From assembly GCA_963930775.1 (NCBI GenBank), contig OZ005689.1:27726044-27790043 (forward strand): a stretch of 64,000 nucleotides of DNA. The letters run 5' to 3'. Positions 1 to 11,052 of this stretch are shown here, in pieces (position 1 is the first letter of the stretch; each line of letters starts with the position of its first letter). The position numbers were made by a program, and so were the translations under genes. The stretch comes from Cliona cf. orientalis. Lineage: Eukaryota; Porifera; Demospongiae; Clionaida; Clionaidae. The notes under the pieces are model-generated. The model was given only the letters and a program-made list of their open reading frames with translations, had not been told where the DNA came from and searched no databases.

Positions 1-242
1 CTTTTTCTTTAGCCAACTTCTTTTGCTCTTTCTCCATCAATTGAGTTTTCTCCTTCAGCTTTTTCCACTCATCTTTTAGCAACTTCTTCTCTGTACATTC
101 ATACTGCTCTCCCAGGCCCACTGATTTATTTCCCCATTTTGAAAATGGAAACATCATAATAATTAGAATATCACTCAATATGATGAAATCTAGATATGAC
201 TTTCAAACGTCCATTTATATACAAATCTTAATAATATTCATA

Positions 243-1035
243 TTATTATAATAGTTTCTCATACATGTATAGTAATTACATGACTATAATCATTTAATAC
301 AATCATACAGTGTCATTATATTATAATATTATACATTATTATTCAAATTCAATCATTATACTGTTGCCATTCAAATCACGGAAACAGCCATTCATCTAAA
401 ACAGTCAGGAAGAATTTTTTCTCAAAACTGTTAGTATAATTATATAAATACATGTATGTACACATCATCAGCATGCAGCTGTTGCAAGTACCACTATTAT
501 AATAATTCATGGTTGCCATTCAAGCAACCATACATTTAATATATATCCTTCGTCTGTACAATAACTATATACTCACACTAAGCTGCAAATTATGTTACTG
601 TATAGCTACTCACTAAACCCAGTCGCTAATATGGATATTATAATAGTTTCTCTTACATGTATAGTATGTGTACTAGCTATAGTTACATGCATGACTATAT
701 ATTATAGTCTAAGATTATTATAATCATACATTATAATAATATTATTAATATACATCTGTTGCCATTCAAACTATAGAGACAGCCATTCATCTAAAATAGT
801 CTGGAAGATTTTTTTCTCAAAACTGTTATAATATAGTATAATAATATTATGCCATTGTAGACATCAGCATGCAGCAGTTGCAAGTATACCACCATAATTC
901 ATGGTTGCCATTCAAGCAATCATTCATTTAATGAAACCATCTGCATAGCCTTCGTCTGTACAGTAACTATACTCATACTCAGCTGCAAACATTGAATAGT
1001 TACGTTACTATAACTACTCAGTAAATCCAGTCACT
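243..1035. repeat. Tandem duplication, unit about 395 bp
   Basis: Two diverged copies (about 243-637 and 638-1035) share a series of matching blocks in the same order: a 'tagtttctc.tacatgta' block, 'ctgttgccattcaaa', 'cagccattcatctaaaa', 'tcatggttgccattcaag' and 'ccttcgtctgtacagtaact'. The DNA is very AT-rich with no plausible coding content. Indels and substitutions between the copies suggest an old duplication. Confidence 0.8.
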
Positions 1036-1229
1036 ACTCTTAAAGCACAGTATATAGATTCACTCATTCAGTTGTAATAGTCAAGATAATACTTGCTCCC
1101 ATGTGAAATGGTTGAATTTGGACAAGCTAACAAATGAAATATGAGAAATATTCCAAGATCAACCAACCATTATTGGTAGTGCATATTACTACTGCGCGCC
1201 GCGGTCAAGTGATCAATCGTCATGAATAA

Positions 1230-1258
1230 TATATAAAAGTAATATTGCTATATAAAAG
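1230..1258 (+). promoter_or_regulatory. Possible TATA boxes upstream of the RPA-like gene
   Basis: Two TATATAAAAG-type motifs lie at about 1230-1239 and 1249-1258, the nearer one about 40 bp before the ATG at 1297. Spacing suits a core promoter with a very short leader. The surrounding DNA is AT-rich, so chance is possible. Confidence 0.3.
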
Positions 1259-1296
1259 CAGACTCAGAAGACAGTTAGCATCCGTCAACAAAAATA

Positions 1297-2354
1297 ATGG
1301 CTTCGAAGACTTATCTGGGAAAGCGAAGAAGATACAACTCCATTGCTTTTGAAAACATATCTTCAATTACTGCACCCACCGAGACTGGTTATAGAGCAAC
1401 TCTAGATGGCATCGTAACCTCCTTTTCTCCAATGTCGCAAGAGTCGAAGCGTAAATGCTGATGGCCGCATAACAGACGGTGAAGCAAGTTTAAGATTCGT
1501 TGGATTCACGAAAGAGCAACAAGCACAAATCTCCAAAATTGCTGCTGATGATGCTATTGCACTTGCTGACTGCTCGATACGGAAATCTAGGTCAGGAGAT
1601 TCTCTGGACGTCATCATCCACAGCACTACAACAATCAGCAAGTCTAGTAAGAAATTCGATCCTTCAATTAAACCATGTGTTGATAGCACAGATACAGTGA
1701 AGGAACTACACCTGGACGAGCTGGAACACCAACCATCATTTCAAAAGGTCAAAATCTCTGCAAAAGTGATCGAGATTGGGGACACTAACACTATTGAAGA
1801 TGGACGTCGTTTCCAAACTGTTCTCCTTGCAGATCACACAGGCACTGCTGAGCAAGAGAATCGTACACATTCAACTACCTCACTGTGAAGATCTTTCATG
1901 ACAAACCATCACTCTTCACACCAAAAGAAAATGCCAAGATCGACAAAATTGCAGACCTGCAAAATGTTGCATTACCAACAGATTCAATCAAGCATACGAA
2001 CGAAGTTCAACGTGCTCGGGTACTTGCTGTGTCTGATTTTGCCACAATTCATAAGTGCATTGCTTGTCGTGATGGCAGTGTACTTCCCATTGGCAGTAGT
2101 GAAAGTGATGGGGTATTTGGAAAATGTTCGAATGCGGAACCGTCGTTCAGATGGACAGCTGCTCGATACGAAAATCGGCTCTACTGACCATCAAAACGCC
2201 CGATGAAATCCTCAAGCTCCTTGCAGTGAATGATCTGCTATCGATTCTAGCCAAATTGCCCCTCGATGAAGTCACAGAAATTGCCTTGCTCACTGGAAAA
2301 GAATTCAAAATAATTTACAACATCAGCAAACTCATTATAGAGGTCTTTGAATAA
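1297..2354 (+). pseudogene. RPA-like single-strand DNA-binding protein (broken)
   Basis: I see a chain of coding pieces in one direction. A start at 1297 gives MASKTYLGKRRRYNS. A segment from about 1440 reads DGEASLRFVGFTKEQQ and on to KVKISAKVIEIGD, LLADHTGTAEQ. A segment from about 1870 reads NYLTVKIFHDKPSLFTPKEN and IHKCIACRDGSVLPIGS. The C-terminus ends GKEFKIIYNISKLIIEVFE. The layout (OB-fold-like beta pattern, then a CxxC ribbon, then 'YNIS') matches the RPA-like proteins carried by sponge and cnidarian Helitrons. At least three frame changes are needed to link the pieces (near 1435, 1850 and 2125), so it is a pseudogene. It lies on the same strand as the Helitron 2.6 kb downstream and could be that element's accessory gene, but the gap holds other repeats. 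Assignment is by pattern only. Confidence 0.55.
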
Positions 2355-2926
2355 CATGTATTATTAATGTTATTCCATGCCTTGTTAATCAAAATAAACT
2401 AATTGAAGTTGCCTTAAGTTTAAGAATGAATACACATAATATCTAGTACCAATAATGTAGCTACCTTGATACTTACCCTCAAATTTAACACATAGCTTAT
2501 ACACCAAACCTGTACCTAACACTTACCCCTCGAAGATGGAGTACTGTAAGCAAGTCAAAAGTTACCGTCCAACAGCATGCTCCGGGCAACGACACAGATT
2601 TTTATCTGCCTAAGGCCCTCAGTGAGCTTAAGCCACACGTGGCTTACCTATCACAGTAAGGTCTACCACCTCAGACACTGCCACCCTTATCTAGTAGTAG
2701 TCAGTGGATTCTCCTATTAGTGCCCACCACTGACCACACCAGAGAAGTTATCCGCCCCTCCCCCCAAAATTAATGCAAGACAGCGCCAAGTAAAAAAAGT
2801 CGATAACCATGCGCTACAAGGCGCGCGGGGTATGTGCTCTATGAGCTCTAGTTCATTATAATATTTTTATGGGTAAGCCAATGAGGAGAGGGGGCGATGG
2901 GCCAACAAGACAATTACAATAAGGGG
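2355..2926. other. No gene recognised
   Basis: Non-coding DNA after the RPA-like pseudogene. No open frame of interest and no inverted repeat was found. Confidence 0.5.
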
Positions 2927-3338
2927 CTTTGTCCAAAGTCCTTGTGGAAAAATTGTCATTATGACATGGGGGGGCAGGAGGTGATGTTTACAACTGCATT
3001 GTCAGCAGAGTTTAGCTTTAGTTGTGATTATGCATAGTCTAGTCACACCTCCAGCAGTGTCAAAATTTGACAGCTGTATCAAGCATTATGTAGCTAAAAG
3101 TGTGTACTTAGCTACAGGCAAGCAAGAAACTGCTAAAGAAGCATAGGTATGCAATATATTTATGAAGACATGCACTGTAGAATACAAGTGAATACCGAAT
3201 GTGTAGACTAAATGGAGCAGAATCAGTTTCAGTATTGAATCTATGCTGAAATGCTGTGACGTTAAGGGGGGGGGGGTAAAATTTAATGTTAACGCCATGA
3301 TGACATTAATAATTTTTCCACAAGGACTTTGGACAAGG
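2927..3338. mobile_element. MITE, about 410 bp, 24-bp terminal inverted repeats
   Basis: The left end reads GTCCAAAGTCCTTGTGGAAA and continues AATT (from 2931). The exact reverse complement closes the element at about 3311-3334. One further imperfect pair extends each end by a few bases (CTTT/CCTT). The inside is non-coding, with a run of G at about 3266. No convincing target duplication was identified, so superfamily is open. Confidence 0.8.
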
Positions 3339-4500
3339 CCATCTCACTAATTATTAATAATTAAGGTCTTATAACTATAAGTTACATTAAGTGCATTGCA
3401 AGGAAGTGATGCAATTGTTACAGAATGCATGTGCAATATTATGATTAGCTATTATCAGTTATAGTTGGACCTTTTACCTGTTGACTAAACCCTTTGTGTT
3501 TGCTGGACCATTACTATTGCTTGCTTGCTGATCTTGTGTTGTTAGTACATGTACCTCTGATGGAGTTACGTTCTCAGGTTGAAGTGAGTGCCGACTGTTG
3601 TTTCGTGTTTTAACACGTTAGTCTTTCTTTGATATTGAATTATTTATGAAAGTTATGATTACCACATCCCTAATAGCTCCATTGTACATGTATAATATTA
3701 TGGTAAAGGGTCACTATGACATTAATGAAATGATTATCACATCCCTAGTAGCTTCATTGTATATGGTAAGGATCACTGTGTATGTAAATAACATCCTTAA
3801 GTTACGCAACATTATGTAATCGATAAATGCTTTAAAGTGGCAAAATGAAAACAGGTGACAGACTTCAAAGTATTTCTAGAGCCATTTTTCCATATTCATG
3901 CACCTGAGTCTGTGCCAAATTTCATGATTAAGTACATCCTTATTAGTTAAGATTCGATACCTTTACTATTTCAGAAAAATTGCTACTAGGGGTATAATGA
4001 AAAACTTAAGACTACATCCCGAGACCCTCATGAAAAGTATTATACCGCACTACTGTATGCCGCCATAATTCAAACTAGTAGACATCAACTAACTGTGCAT
4101 GCTCCGTATACGCGTATGTTGGGGTGCGCGGCTTGAGCCGCGGTTGACCCGGACGTGACCTCCACCTGCCATGTGCTCGACTGAATAGGGAAATTCTCCC
4201 AGAGCGAGCTCACTAAAGAAAGCGATCTGAGAGAATCACCATAATATTATATCATTGATAAGTCCGCGATCTCTGTTACGCTAGGGTTTGAATTCTGGGT
4301 CCCAATACCCTGTCATGCGAGCTAAATATTTTGAAGCAGTTTTCACCATAATTTCATCATAGGTTTCATCATTATTCATCATAATTACCTCATCGGTTGG
4401 CCTACTCGATTTGTGAATTGGGACTCGGGACATAATCAAGGGCTTATAGACCCCTTGATACAATGTAACAATACATGTGGCATACTTGAGTTATGCAATA
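3339..4500. other. AT-rich stretch with no recognised gene
   Basis: Contains loosely repeated phrases ('atgattaccacatccctaatagctccattgtacatg', seen twice in diverged form near 3650 and 3735). A 60-codon minus-strand frame at 4281-4463 shows no recognisable domain. Confidence 0.4.
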
Positions 4501-4689
4501 CCGTATAGCCGGAAAATTTGGCGGTTTGGCGGTCTATATTACAACCGCCAAAATTTCCTACTAGCATATAGATATACATATGGCGATCCCATACCGAACC
4601 GCCAAATTTAAATCTGCCAATATTCTTGTAATAGCGATTTGGGGCTCAACCGCCAAATTTAATTCCCGCCAATATTTCCGGCTATACGG
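4501..4689. mobile_element. Short MITE, about 190 bp
   Basis: TIR CCGTATAGCCGGAAA at the left and TTTCCGGCTATACGG at the right. The inner sequence is built from repeated GGCGGTT / AACCGCCAAA motifs on both strands, so the whole element can fold back on itself. TA precedes the left end; the right flank (CA) does not give a clean duplication. Confidence 0.75.
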
Positions 4690-4986
4690 CATTACATTAT
4701 CATCAAAATTGCTTTAAAGTAGCATAACTTGAAAACTAGAGCTCTCTCGAGCACAAAACCCTCGGCGTGTTGCATGTCATTAGCTACATGCTTCAACAGT
4801 TGCATGCAGAAAAGAGGGTAGCTAAAGGGCTGGGACGAGACAGGGATGAGGCTAATGTTATACTTGCACAGCAGTGAAGCGTGCCACAATGGCTCCGTGT
4901 GACGTGCTGGAATGGCCATAGAGAGGTGCGCGCAACGTCGCGCTAAACGCGCGCAACAATGGTTCGTTCATGTATACTAATATAAT

Positions 4987-6338
4987 ATGTATACGCAGTA
5001 TGGTATGGTATGGTATGGATGGGAGGGGTACTTACTATGGTACTTACTATGGCAAAAAGAAATGCGAGAGCTTTCTGCCGGTGTGTACAATATGTTGAAA
5101 CAGTCTAGAAGAAGCCAGCCTATGACTGTTCGTACACTCTTGAGCAACGTACAGGCCAATAACGAGCAACTCGAAGCAAATCTGTGCACAATGCTTCAGT
5201 CTGTACGCGGCACAAAACAGTACTGGTTTGTGACAAAGAGTGAACTGAGGTGTATGGTACGCGAGTGGGGTTCACCCACACTGCTTCTCACATTCAGCTG
5301 TGCCGAGTACGAGTCCCCTAACATTGAAAACTACCTAAGAAAGGTAAACGATGTTCCCCCTAGCTACAACGTAGGGAAGCTTTGCACAGAGGACCCGATA
5401 TCGGTATCGCGCAAGTTTAGTCAAAAATTCCACTCTTTCTTTCAAAGGGTAGTGAAGAAAGGAGAGGTGCTTGGTACGGTAGACCACTTTTACTGGAAAA
5501 AGGAATACCAAGCACGTGGTGCCCCACACTATCATGTCCGTCTGTGGATCAAAGATGCACCAGTGATAGGTCAGGATGACCCCGATGAGGTGCTAGGGTG
5601 GATTCAGGAGAGGATAACCTGTCACATTCCTAATAAGGAATCCGATCCTAGATTGTACAACCTAGTCACCAGGTATCAGATGCACAAGTGTAGTGGCTAT
5701 TGCAAGCGCAAAAGAAAGTGTGGTAATGTGTTTATCACCAGATGTAAATTTGGTTTTCCATGGATACCTTGTGAGAGCGCCAAGTTGAATCCTGTTACCG
5801 ACAGTCTCAAGTCGCGTAGCAAAATATACCAGTTGGCACGTGCAGAGTCAGAGACTAGAGAGTCAATGACTATAACCCACTCTTGCTATTGCTATGGAAG
5901 GCCAACATTGACATTCAGTTTGTAGCAGAGTCATCGCTAGCGCTAGCTCACTATGTTAGTGGTTATGTCACTAAGGCTGAGAAAAGTAGCAGGCAAGAGA
6001 TTTGGCAGGAGGTGAGTGACAACAAGAGCATGTACAGCCGGCTCTGGAGCTTTGGTGTACGGAGTTTGCGCTCTAGAGAGTGCGGCCTGTACGAGGCCAG
6101 CGATTTGTTGCTTGGCAATCACCTCACCGAAAAATCCGCTACTGTCAAGTGGATAGACATGTCCATGCCACAGAAAAGGAGCTGTCGGCTGAAGGACCAC
6201 AGAGAGTTGGAACAGCTGGCCCAGCATGATCCAAACAAGTATATATACGAAGAGAGTCTATTGAACACACACTATCCCAAGAGACCGGATAGTCTGGAAG
6301 ACGTCTGTCTCTACGACTTAGTGGCCAACTACTCGTAG
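4987..6338 (+). pseudogene. Helitron Rep (HUH endonuclease) region
   Basis: The first frame (4987-5925) shows the Helitron N-terminal region: RGTKQYWFVTKSELRCMV, then GSPTLLLTFSCAEYESPN, then the HUH-type metal motif in EYQARGAPHYHVRLWI. The next frame (about 5883-6338) carries the catalytic-tyrosine region ALAHYVSGYVTKAEK. The shift between the two frames matches one extra AG in AGAGAG at 5857-5862. An in-frame TAG ends the second piece at 6336-6338, after which the frame continues as DNGKRQYTKLKKPCLPNHK to about 6480. The first ~20 codons include a (TATGG)4 repeat at about 4997-5017 and are probably not genuine protein. Role when active: nick donor and target DNA and join strands during rolling-circle transposition. 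Confidence 0.85.
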
Positions 6339-7903
6339 CAAAGTACTGACGATAACGGAAAGAGGCAGTATACCAAGCTCAAAAAGCCATGTCTTCCAAA
6401 CCACAAATTGTTTGATCTTCAAAAGAAGAATCAACGAGAGGACTACTTCTCTACTCTCTCATACTTCTCTTTGTTCCATTCAGAGAAGAAAGTAGTCTGC
6501 TTCTCGAGAATGAAATGGCAGAGGAGGCCTTTCACAGGCTGATGAACGAGGACAGCTCTGCCTACCATGACAAGTTGCAAAAGATCTTGGATGCAGTCAA
6601 AAGATGACAGAGATCAACGAGGCCAGAAAGGCTGATGGTGAGGAAGAGGGTCAACAAAGAGGACGACGACGACCCTCAGTTGATGGGTGAAGCAAAAACT
6701 GCCATGCATGACATGGCAGATATGCTTGTAAATCACTCCACATCCGACCAGCTGAGCTTTGAGGATAGGATAGCCATGCTAAATGCCGACCAGAGGCGTA
6801 TATTTGACACCGTGGATAATCACCTTCAACACCAAAAGCAGCACGAAATCGGTGAGTGTCAGTGTGACTTCAAGCCACTTCGAATGTTTGTCAGTGGTGT
6901 AGGTGGTACGGGTAAATCTTTCCTAATTGAAGCCATTAAGCTCTTGGTAGGAAAGACTTGGCCGTCAAAAGAAGTGACAGTGGCTGTCGCTGCACCCACT
7001 GGTTTAGCTGCTTTCAACGTAGGAGGTCTGACCATTCACAGGCTCTTTCAGCTGCCCATAGAGCACAAGGGTAAGTCGGCTGAATAGTGGTCGCTATCTA
7101 AAGTCTCGCAGAAGGTCATGAAGACCAAATTGCGCAGTGTGAAATTGATAGTTGTGGATGAAATATCCATGGTGTCCAGTCTCACATTGACGTACAAGCA
7201 TTTGAGATTGGAAGAGCTGCTCGGTGGCGTTGAGTGGTTTGGTTGTGGGAACATGTTTGTTGGAGATCTACTTCAACTACAACCAGTAAATGGAAATCCT
7301 GTATTTCAAAATATCACAGAAAAAGCACTTCTGCACAAACTGGGGTGCACTGCGTCGGTTAACATTTGGCGAGACTCGGTTGCTTACGATGAGCTCACCA
7401 TTAACGAGTGCCAAAAGAGTGACACAGAATTCGCCACGATGCTGGACTGTGTGAGGCGCGGTTGTCCAACCGACGAAACTATTTTAACACTTCAGCAAAG
7501 AGTCATTCAGGTAGCTGAGGCTGAAAAATTCAATGAGCTGCAGCAGTTGGGTCAGGCACCGGTGTGTCTGTTCCCGACGAGAGAAATGTGCAAACAGTTC
7601 CAATAGTGAAATGCTCCATCACTTGAGCAGTGAGGTGCACGAAATAGTGTGTACAGACGAAGTCGACCAAACTTCGTCAACGAAAAAATGGAACAAAAAG
7701 GCCATTGAGCAGCTGGAAAAGCTCAATAACGACTGTAGCAGGACAGCTGGTTTGGAAGCTAAGCTATTGCTAGCTGTCGGTGCACGAGTCATGCTACGTC
7801 GTAACACTGATACCAAAACTGGACTGGTAAACGGTGCACAAAGTACAGACTAAATTTATGGTCATGATGTCTACAGAGAGCAGTTTCCGCTTATTCTGGC
7901 ATA

Positions 7904-8608
7904 TGTGACCGGATTTGGGAAAATCCTCCGTATGGGATTTTTTCAGAAAATTGAGTTTGATGCATGGTTGATAAGCTCTACCATAGAGCTAACCCGCGTT
8001 CAAGTCTTAGGCCGATCGCGCGCTTCGTTGTTGACATACATACATACATACATACATACATACATACATACATACAGCGCTTTGTTTGCGATCGCGCCAC
8101 ACCCCCAATAATCGAGAAATTACGGTCTAAAGGCGTTGCTATGCACGTGTATGGCGTTTCCGCATACTATGCGTGACCCGGAAATCAATTAAATGGATCT
8201 GGGCGGAGCCATTCGAAATGAACGTAAAGATCGAGCAAGAGTTGAATTTCGTTCTTGACAACGACAGACGATTGTTCTTAGATGCCCAAGAAGCTAAAAA
8301 GGTGAGCGAACGTATGGTAGTTCGATGAATCTAGCTGTATCTAGGTAGATAATTCTAATTACTGCCCATAGCAACAGGCTCCGTGTACGGTGGCTATGCC
8401 GACTAGGTGGGTCAAAATGAAGGCTTATTTCGCCTTCGTATAGCACGACTAGCCTCCGTAGAAGACGGCAACAGTAAGAAGAAGGAATGTTCGACATGTA
8501 TATGACAAAATCTGAACTTTGACAAATTTCGACCTGAGCTACTAAAAACGCGCATTGCGCGAATCGCGCGCAGATCCCATACGGAGGGTTTTCCCAAATC
8601 CGGTCACA
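7904..8608. mobile_element. MITE family A copy 1 (TGTGACCGG ends), inside the Helitron helicase
   Basis: TIR begins TGTGACCGGATTTGGGAAAA and its near-perfect reverse complement ends at 8608. TA stands at both junctions (7902-7903 and 8609-8610). Removing the element with one TA joins LILAY to VVTIHKCQ in frame, which is the expected helicase sequence, so both boundaries and the TA duplication are firm. TA duplication and TIR style fit Tc1/mariner-type mobilisation. Two further copies lie at 35668-36317 and 54123-54734. Confidence 0.95.
8035..8077. repeat. (CATA)n microsatellite
   Basis: About ten tandem 'cata' units inside MITE family A copy 1. The array is absent from the other two copies in the window, so it expanded after this insertion. 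Confidence 0.95.
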
Positions 8609-9012
8609 TATGTGGTGACCATACACAAATGTCAGCGCCTGTCCTTAGACTGTGCTATTGTCGATCTGTCCAACAAAGTCTTTAGTGTGGGCATGGCATA
8701 TGTGGCATTGTCGAGGGTGAGATCACTTGCTGGGTTGCATCTGTCGGCATTTGATCCAAAGCCCATCATAGTAAGTACTAGCTGCCTCCAGGAGGCTAAT
8801 AGGTTGAGAGAAGCATACAGGAAAGATCTCCCTTTGTATCAAATGCCGTCTTAGGTACAACCCAGCAGTTCGGATGTGAAACGTAAGCTCACTGGCAATA
8901 ATGAGGTTAATCCTGCCAAAAGGGTGAAGCTTGCGGTAGCCAAAGCGAAAAAAAAACGCTAAATAAGCCATTGCCTAAGCAAGTACAAAGTTCGTCTACC
9001 AAGACGAGGAAA

Positions 9013-9564
9013 ATGTCCCTGCCACTGAGCAGTGACTATGATAGACCCAACAAGGTGTCACGTGCTAGTGACCATCGCATTGTACTTGTAAATGTACAGG
9101 GAGGAAGTGGAACCTGTCCATTCAGATTCCATCCCATAGACGAAGCCTGGCAGCGTGCTGCATGCCGCCGTGTTGGGGTTAATTTTGTGACAAAGTGTGA
9201 CCTAGGTGAAGGTGGTCCCAATGTCCCTCTCACTCGTCCACGTAGGTGCAGACCCATTAAAGGAGATGGCAACTGTTTGTTCCATTCCTTTTCCTATCTT
9301 ATAACTGGAACTGAATGACAGCACGCGCAAGTGCGTCGGGCAATTGTCAACCACTTACGCGTTATTGAGCGTTGGATGCTGCCCCATTTCAGTGACCGGG
9401 GTCTCAGTGCCACTGCGTATATTGAAGGCACTGACATGGACAGAAATGGAACGTGGGGTTCGGATGTTGAAATTTTGACTTTAGCCCATATGTTAAACAC
9501 TTGTGTGTATTGTATGTATACGACCCAATATGTAGCAGTTGGGATCGGTATGGTATGGACCCCA
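9013..9564 (+). pseudogene. OTU-type cysteine protease segment of the Helitron
   Basis: Reads MSLPLSSDYDRPNKVSRASD, then RVGVNFVTKC, then the OTU catalytic-cysteine motif KGDGNCLFHSFSYLITG (about 9256-9312). An in-frame TGA follows, then RRAIVNHLRVIERWMLPHF and the GTWGSDVEILTLAHML motif. OTU domains remove ubiquitin-like modifiers, and fusion to Rep/helicase proteins is known in animal Helitrons. The very end holds a direct TATGG TATGG (9549-9558); with one copy the frame reads WDRYGPHN, the W-x-x-Y-x-P region expected near the end of such domains. The Penelope-like insertion starts right after, so the catalytic His region is incomplete. Conserved Cys is present; catalytic competence cannot be judged. 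Confidence 0.8.
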
Positions 9565-10457
9565 CAACGTTGATCGGACATCGAACTTCTCACAGGCCTT
9601 CCTGATCCGCTCACACCACTTACGTATGGGATGACTGCCAGTGGTGGTTTCCTCTCATCCTCCTGGGATTCTTCGTCGTCTGGTTCCTCATCCGACTCCT
9701 CTGCTGGTGTTGATGGTTCCTGTATGCAGAGGAGATGGCACAGATGAAGGCAAGGGATAAACGTTCTGTTTGAAAGTGGTGGTGAGGTGTTTTTCCTCTC
9801 ACAAGTTCTCCTCCCATAGATCCTGGTCCTGTCGAAGAGACTCCTGTTGGCTCCCCTCTTTGCACTTGCTGGGTGGTGGGAGCTGAAGTGCAGGTACCTG
9901 TCTGTGTGCATAGGTTTCCTGAAGACAGCCACGTCCAGAGCACTCCCCTCCCTTCATGTTAGTTTGGTGTCGAGGAAGGGAAGGGAGCCGTCCCTCTCCA
10001 GCTCCATTGTGAACTTGATGGTGGGGTGTACACTGTTGAGATGGTCGACTAAAGGCTCAACCTCATCCTTCTCCATTATGCATCATGTGTCATCCACAGA
10101 CCGCTTCCAGAGCCTTGGTCTTGAGGGAGCTGACTGTAGTGCCAGCTCCTCGAAGAACTCCATGTACAAGTTGCCAACTAGTGCAGAGACGGGAGAGCCC
10201 GTGGCTGTGCCCTGCCTCTGCTTATAGAATTCACTGTTGTAGCTGAAGTAGGTTGACTTCAGACTGATCTGAAAGAGCTCTGCGATCCTCTCTGCTGGTA
10301 ATGGGGTCCGTTCCACCAAGCCCTCCTCCTCCTCCTTCGTGAGTTTCCTGTGGATGACGTCTACTGCTTCATCGATGGGGACATTGGTGAACAGTGAGGA
10401 GGTGATATCAAAACTGACGAGAGCCTCCTCCGCCTCCACATGCACATGCTTCATCAT
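9564..10457 (-). pseudogene. Penelope-like reverse transcriptase (fragment)
   Basis: Read on the minus strand, it shows VSFDITSSLFTNVPIDEA, FYKQRQGTATGSPVSALVGN, LYMEFFEELALQ, LWKRSVDDT, then TIKFTMELERDGSLPFLDTK and FRKPMHTDRYLHFSSHHP, and ends with VIPYVSGVS. These are the fingers, palm and linker landmarks of Penelope RTs. The catalytic box reads SVDDT where YVDDT is usual; the aspartates are kept. Several interruptions are present. It is the inverted 5' half of the element. Confidence 0.88.
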
Positions 10458-10462
10458 ACCTA

Positions 10463-10970
10463 CAAAGTGCTTGGAATCAAAACGTGTGAACTGGTCTTCT
10501 CAACTCTCTGCTCACTGCTCACCAAAGTGAAGGATCCCCTCCCCAAGGAGAAACTGGTAGGTGTGGACTACCTGATCCCCTGCCAGTGTGGTAAGGTGTA
10601 AGTTGGGGAAACGCAGAGGCGCCTAGAGGCGCGAGTCAAAGGGCACTGGGATGCATGCATGCAACAAGGGAGACACGTGGAAGTCTGCCATAGCCGAGCA
10701 TCAGTGGGACCAGCAATACAAAGTGGATTGAGACACAACCAGAGTGCTGGATATGGCCGCCAGATGTGTCCAGCTAAAGATAAAGGAAGCCTTGCACATC
10801 GAGAGGACCCCGGCAAACAACAGGCTCAATCGAGACGGGAGCTATGAGCTACCAGGCTATTGGATCATGACGATGAAGAAGCTAGGGGGCGGGGACAACT
10901 GCGCTAGTGCTAATGATGTCGGCGCTCCACCCTCTGCACCCGGCTGCATGGGCGTGAGAGCGCAGTAGCC
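10463..10970 (+). pseudogene. Penelope-like GIY-YIG endonuclease (fragment)
   Basis: Plus-strand translation gives LLTKVKDPLPKEKLVGVDYL, IPCQCGKV, VGETQRRLEARVKGHWDAC, then VLDMAARCVQLKIKEALHIE and TPANNRLNRDGSYELPGYWI. The CxC plus 'Y-VGET.R.L..R...H' pattern and the 'KIKEALHI' helix are the GIY-YIG nuclease found at the C-terminus of Penelope-like elements, where it nicks target DNA. The tyrosine position before VGET is a stop here, and frame changes occur at about 10700. It is in the opposite orientation to its RT half. Confidence 0.88.
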
Positions 10971-11016
10971 ACGCCTATAAGAGTACCAGCTTTTCGCACC
11001 TCGTTTCACTTTTGCC

Positions 11017-11052
11017 CTGAGGATGACTACAGCATCTAGTCAAAACGTCTGC
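11017..11052 (+). ncRNA. Degenerate hammerhead-ribozyme-like core in the Penelope tail
   Basis: CTGAGGA, then a possible 5-bp stem TGACT/AGTCA with loop ACAGCATCT, then AAACGTCTG. This resembles the CUGAUGA - stem II - GAAA order of hammerheads known from Penelope-like elements. The first box departs from consensus (GAGGA for GAUGA), so activity is doubtful. Confidence 0.4.

Larger units (their letters stand above)
6480..8854 (+). pseudogene. Helitron PIF1-type helicase region, split by a MITE
   Basis: Superfamily 1B helicase motifs in order: Walker A GVGGTGKSFLIEAIK (about 6898), Walker B VVDEISMVS (about 7153), the 'FVGDLLQLQPVNG' motif (about 7254), 'LLLAVGARVMLRRNTDTKTG' (about 7766), and the C-terminal motifs VVTIHKCQRLSLDCAIVDL and MAYVALSRVRSLAGLHL (8610-8740). 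The last two lie beyond the 705-bp insertion at 7904-8608. Several stops and shifts interrupt it (after 6600, near 7087, near 7606 and near 7850). In an active Helitron this domain unwinds the donor strand. The C-terminal piece runs to the stop at 8852-8854, followed by the OTU segment. Confidence 0.9.
4987..9564 (+). mobile_element. Helitron-type rolling-circle transposon (dead, ends not found)
   Basis: Rep, PIF1-type helicase and OTU protease segments occur in that order on the plus strand, the arrangement of animal Helitron/Helentron proteins. The coding region is broken many times. A 705-bp MITE sits in the helicase and a Penelope-like element cuts the OTU part at about 9564. I could not identify the 5' TC or 3' CTRR hairpin terminus, so the coordinates are those of the coding region only. 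Confidence 0.85.

Noticed and set aside
4281-4463. 60-codon minus-strand frame (MYQGVYKPLIMSRVPIHKSS..)
   Set aside because: No motif, no splice or promoter support, and the length is expected by chance.
4987-5050. N-terminal 'MYTQYGMVWYGWEGYLLWYLLW' as part of the Rep protein
   Set aside because: Encoded by a (TATGG)n and 'ttactatgg' repeat; the Helitron-like sequence starts after it.
9620-9943. Second minus-strand frame overlapping the Penelope RT
   Set aside because: Antisense or shifted reading of the RT region, which shows clear motifs in the other frame.
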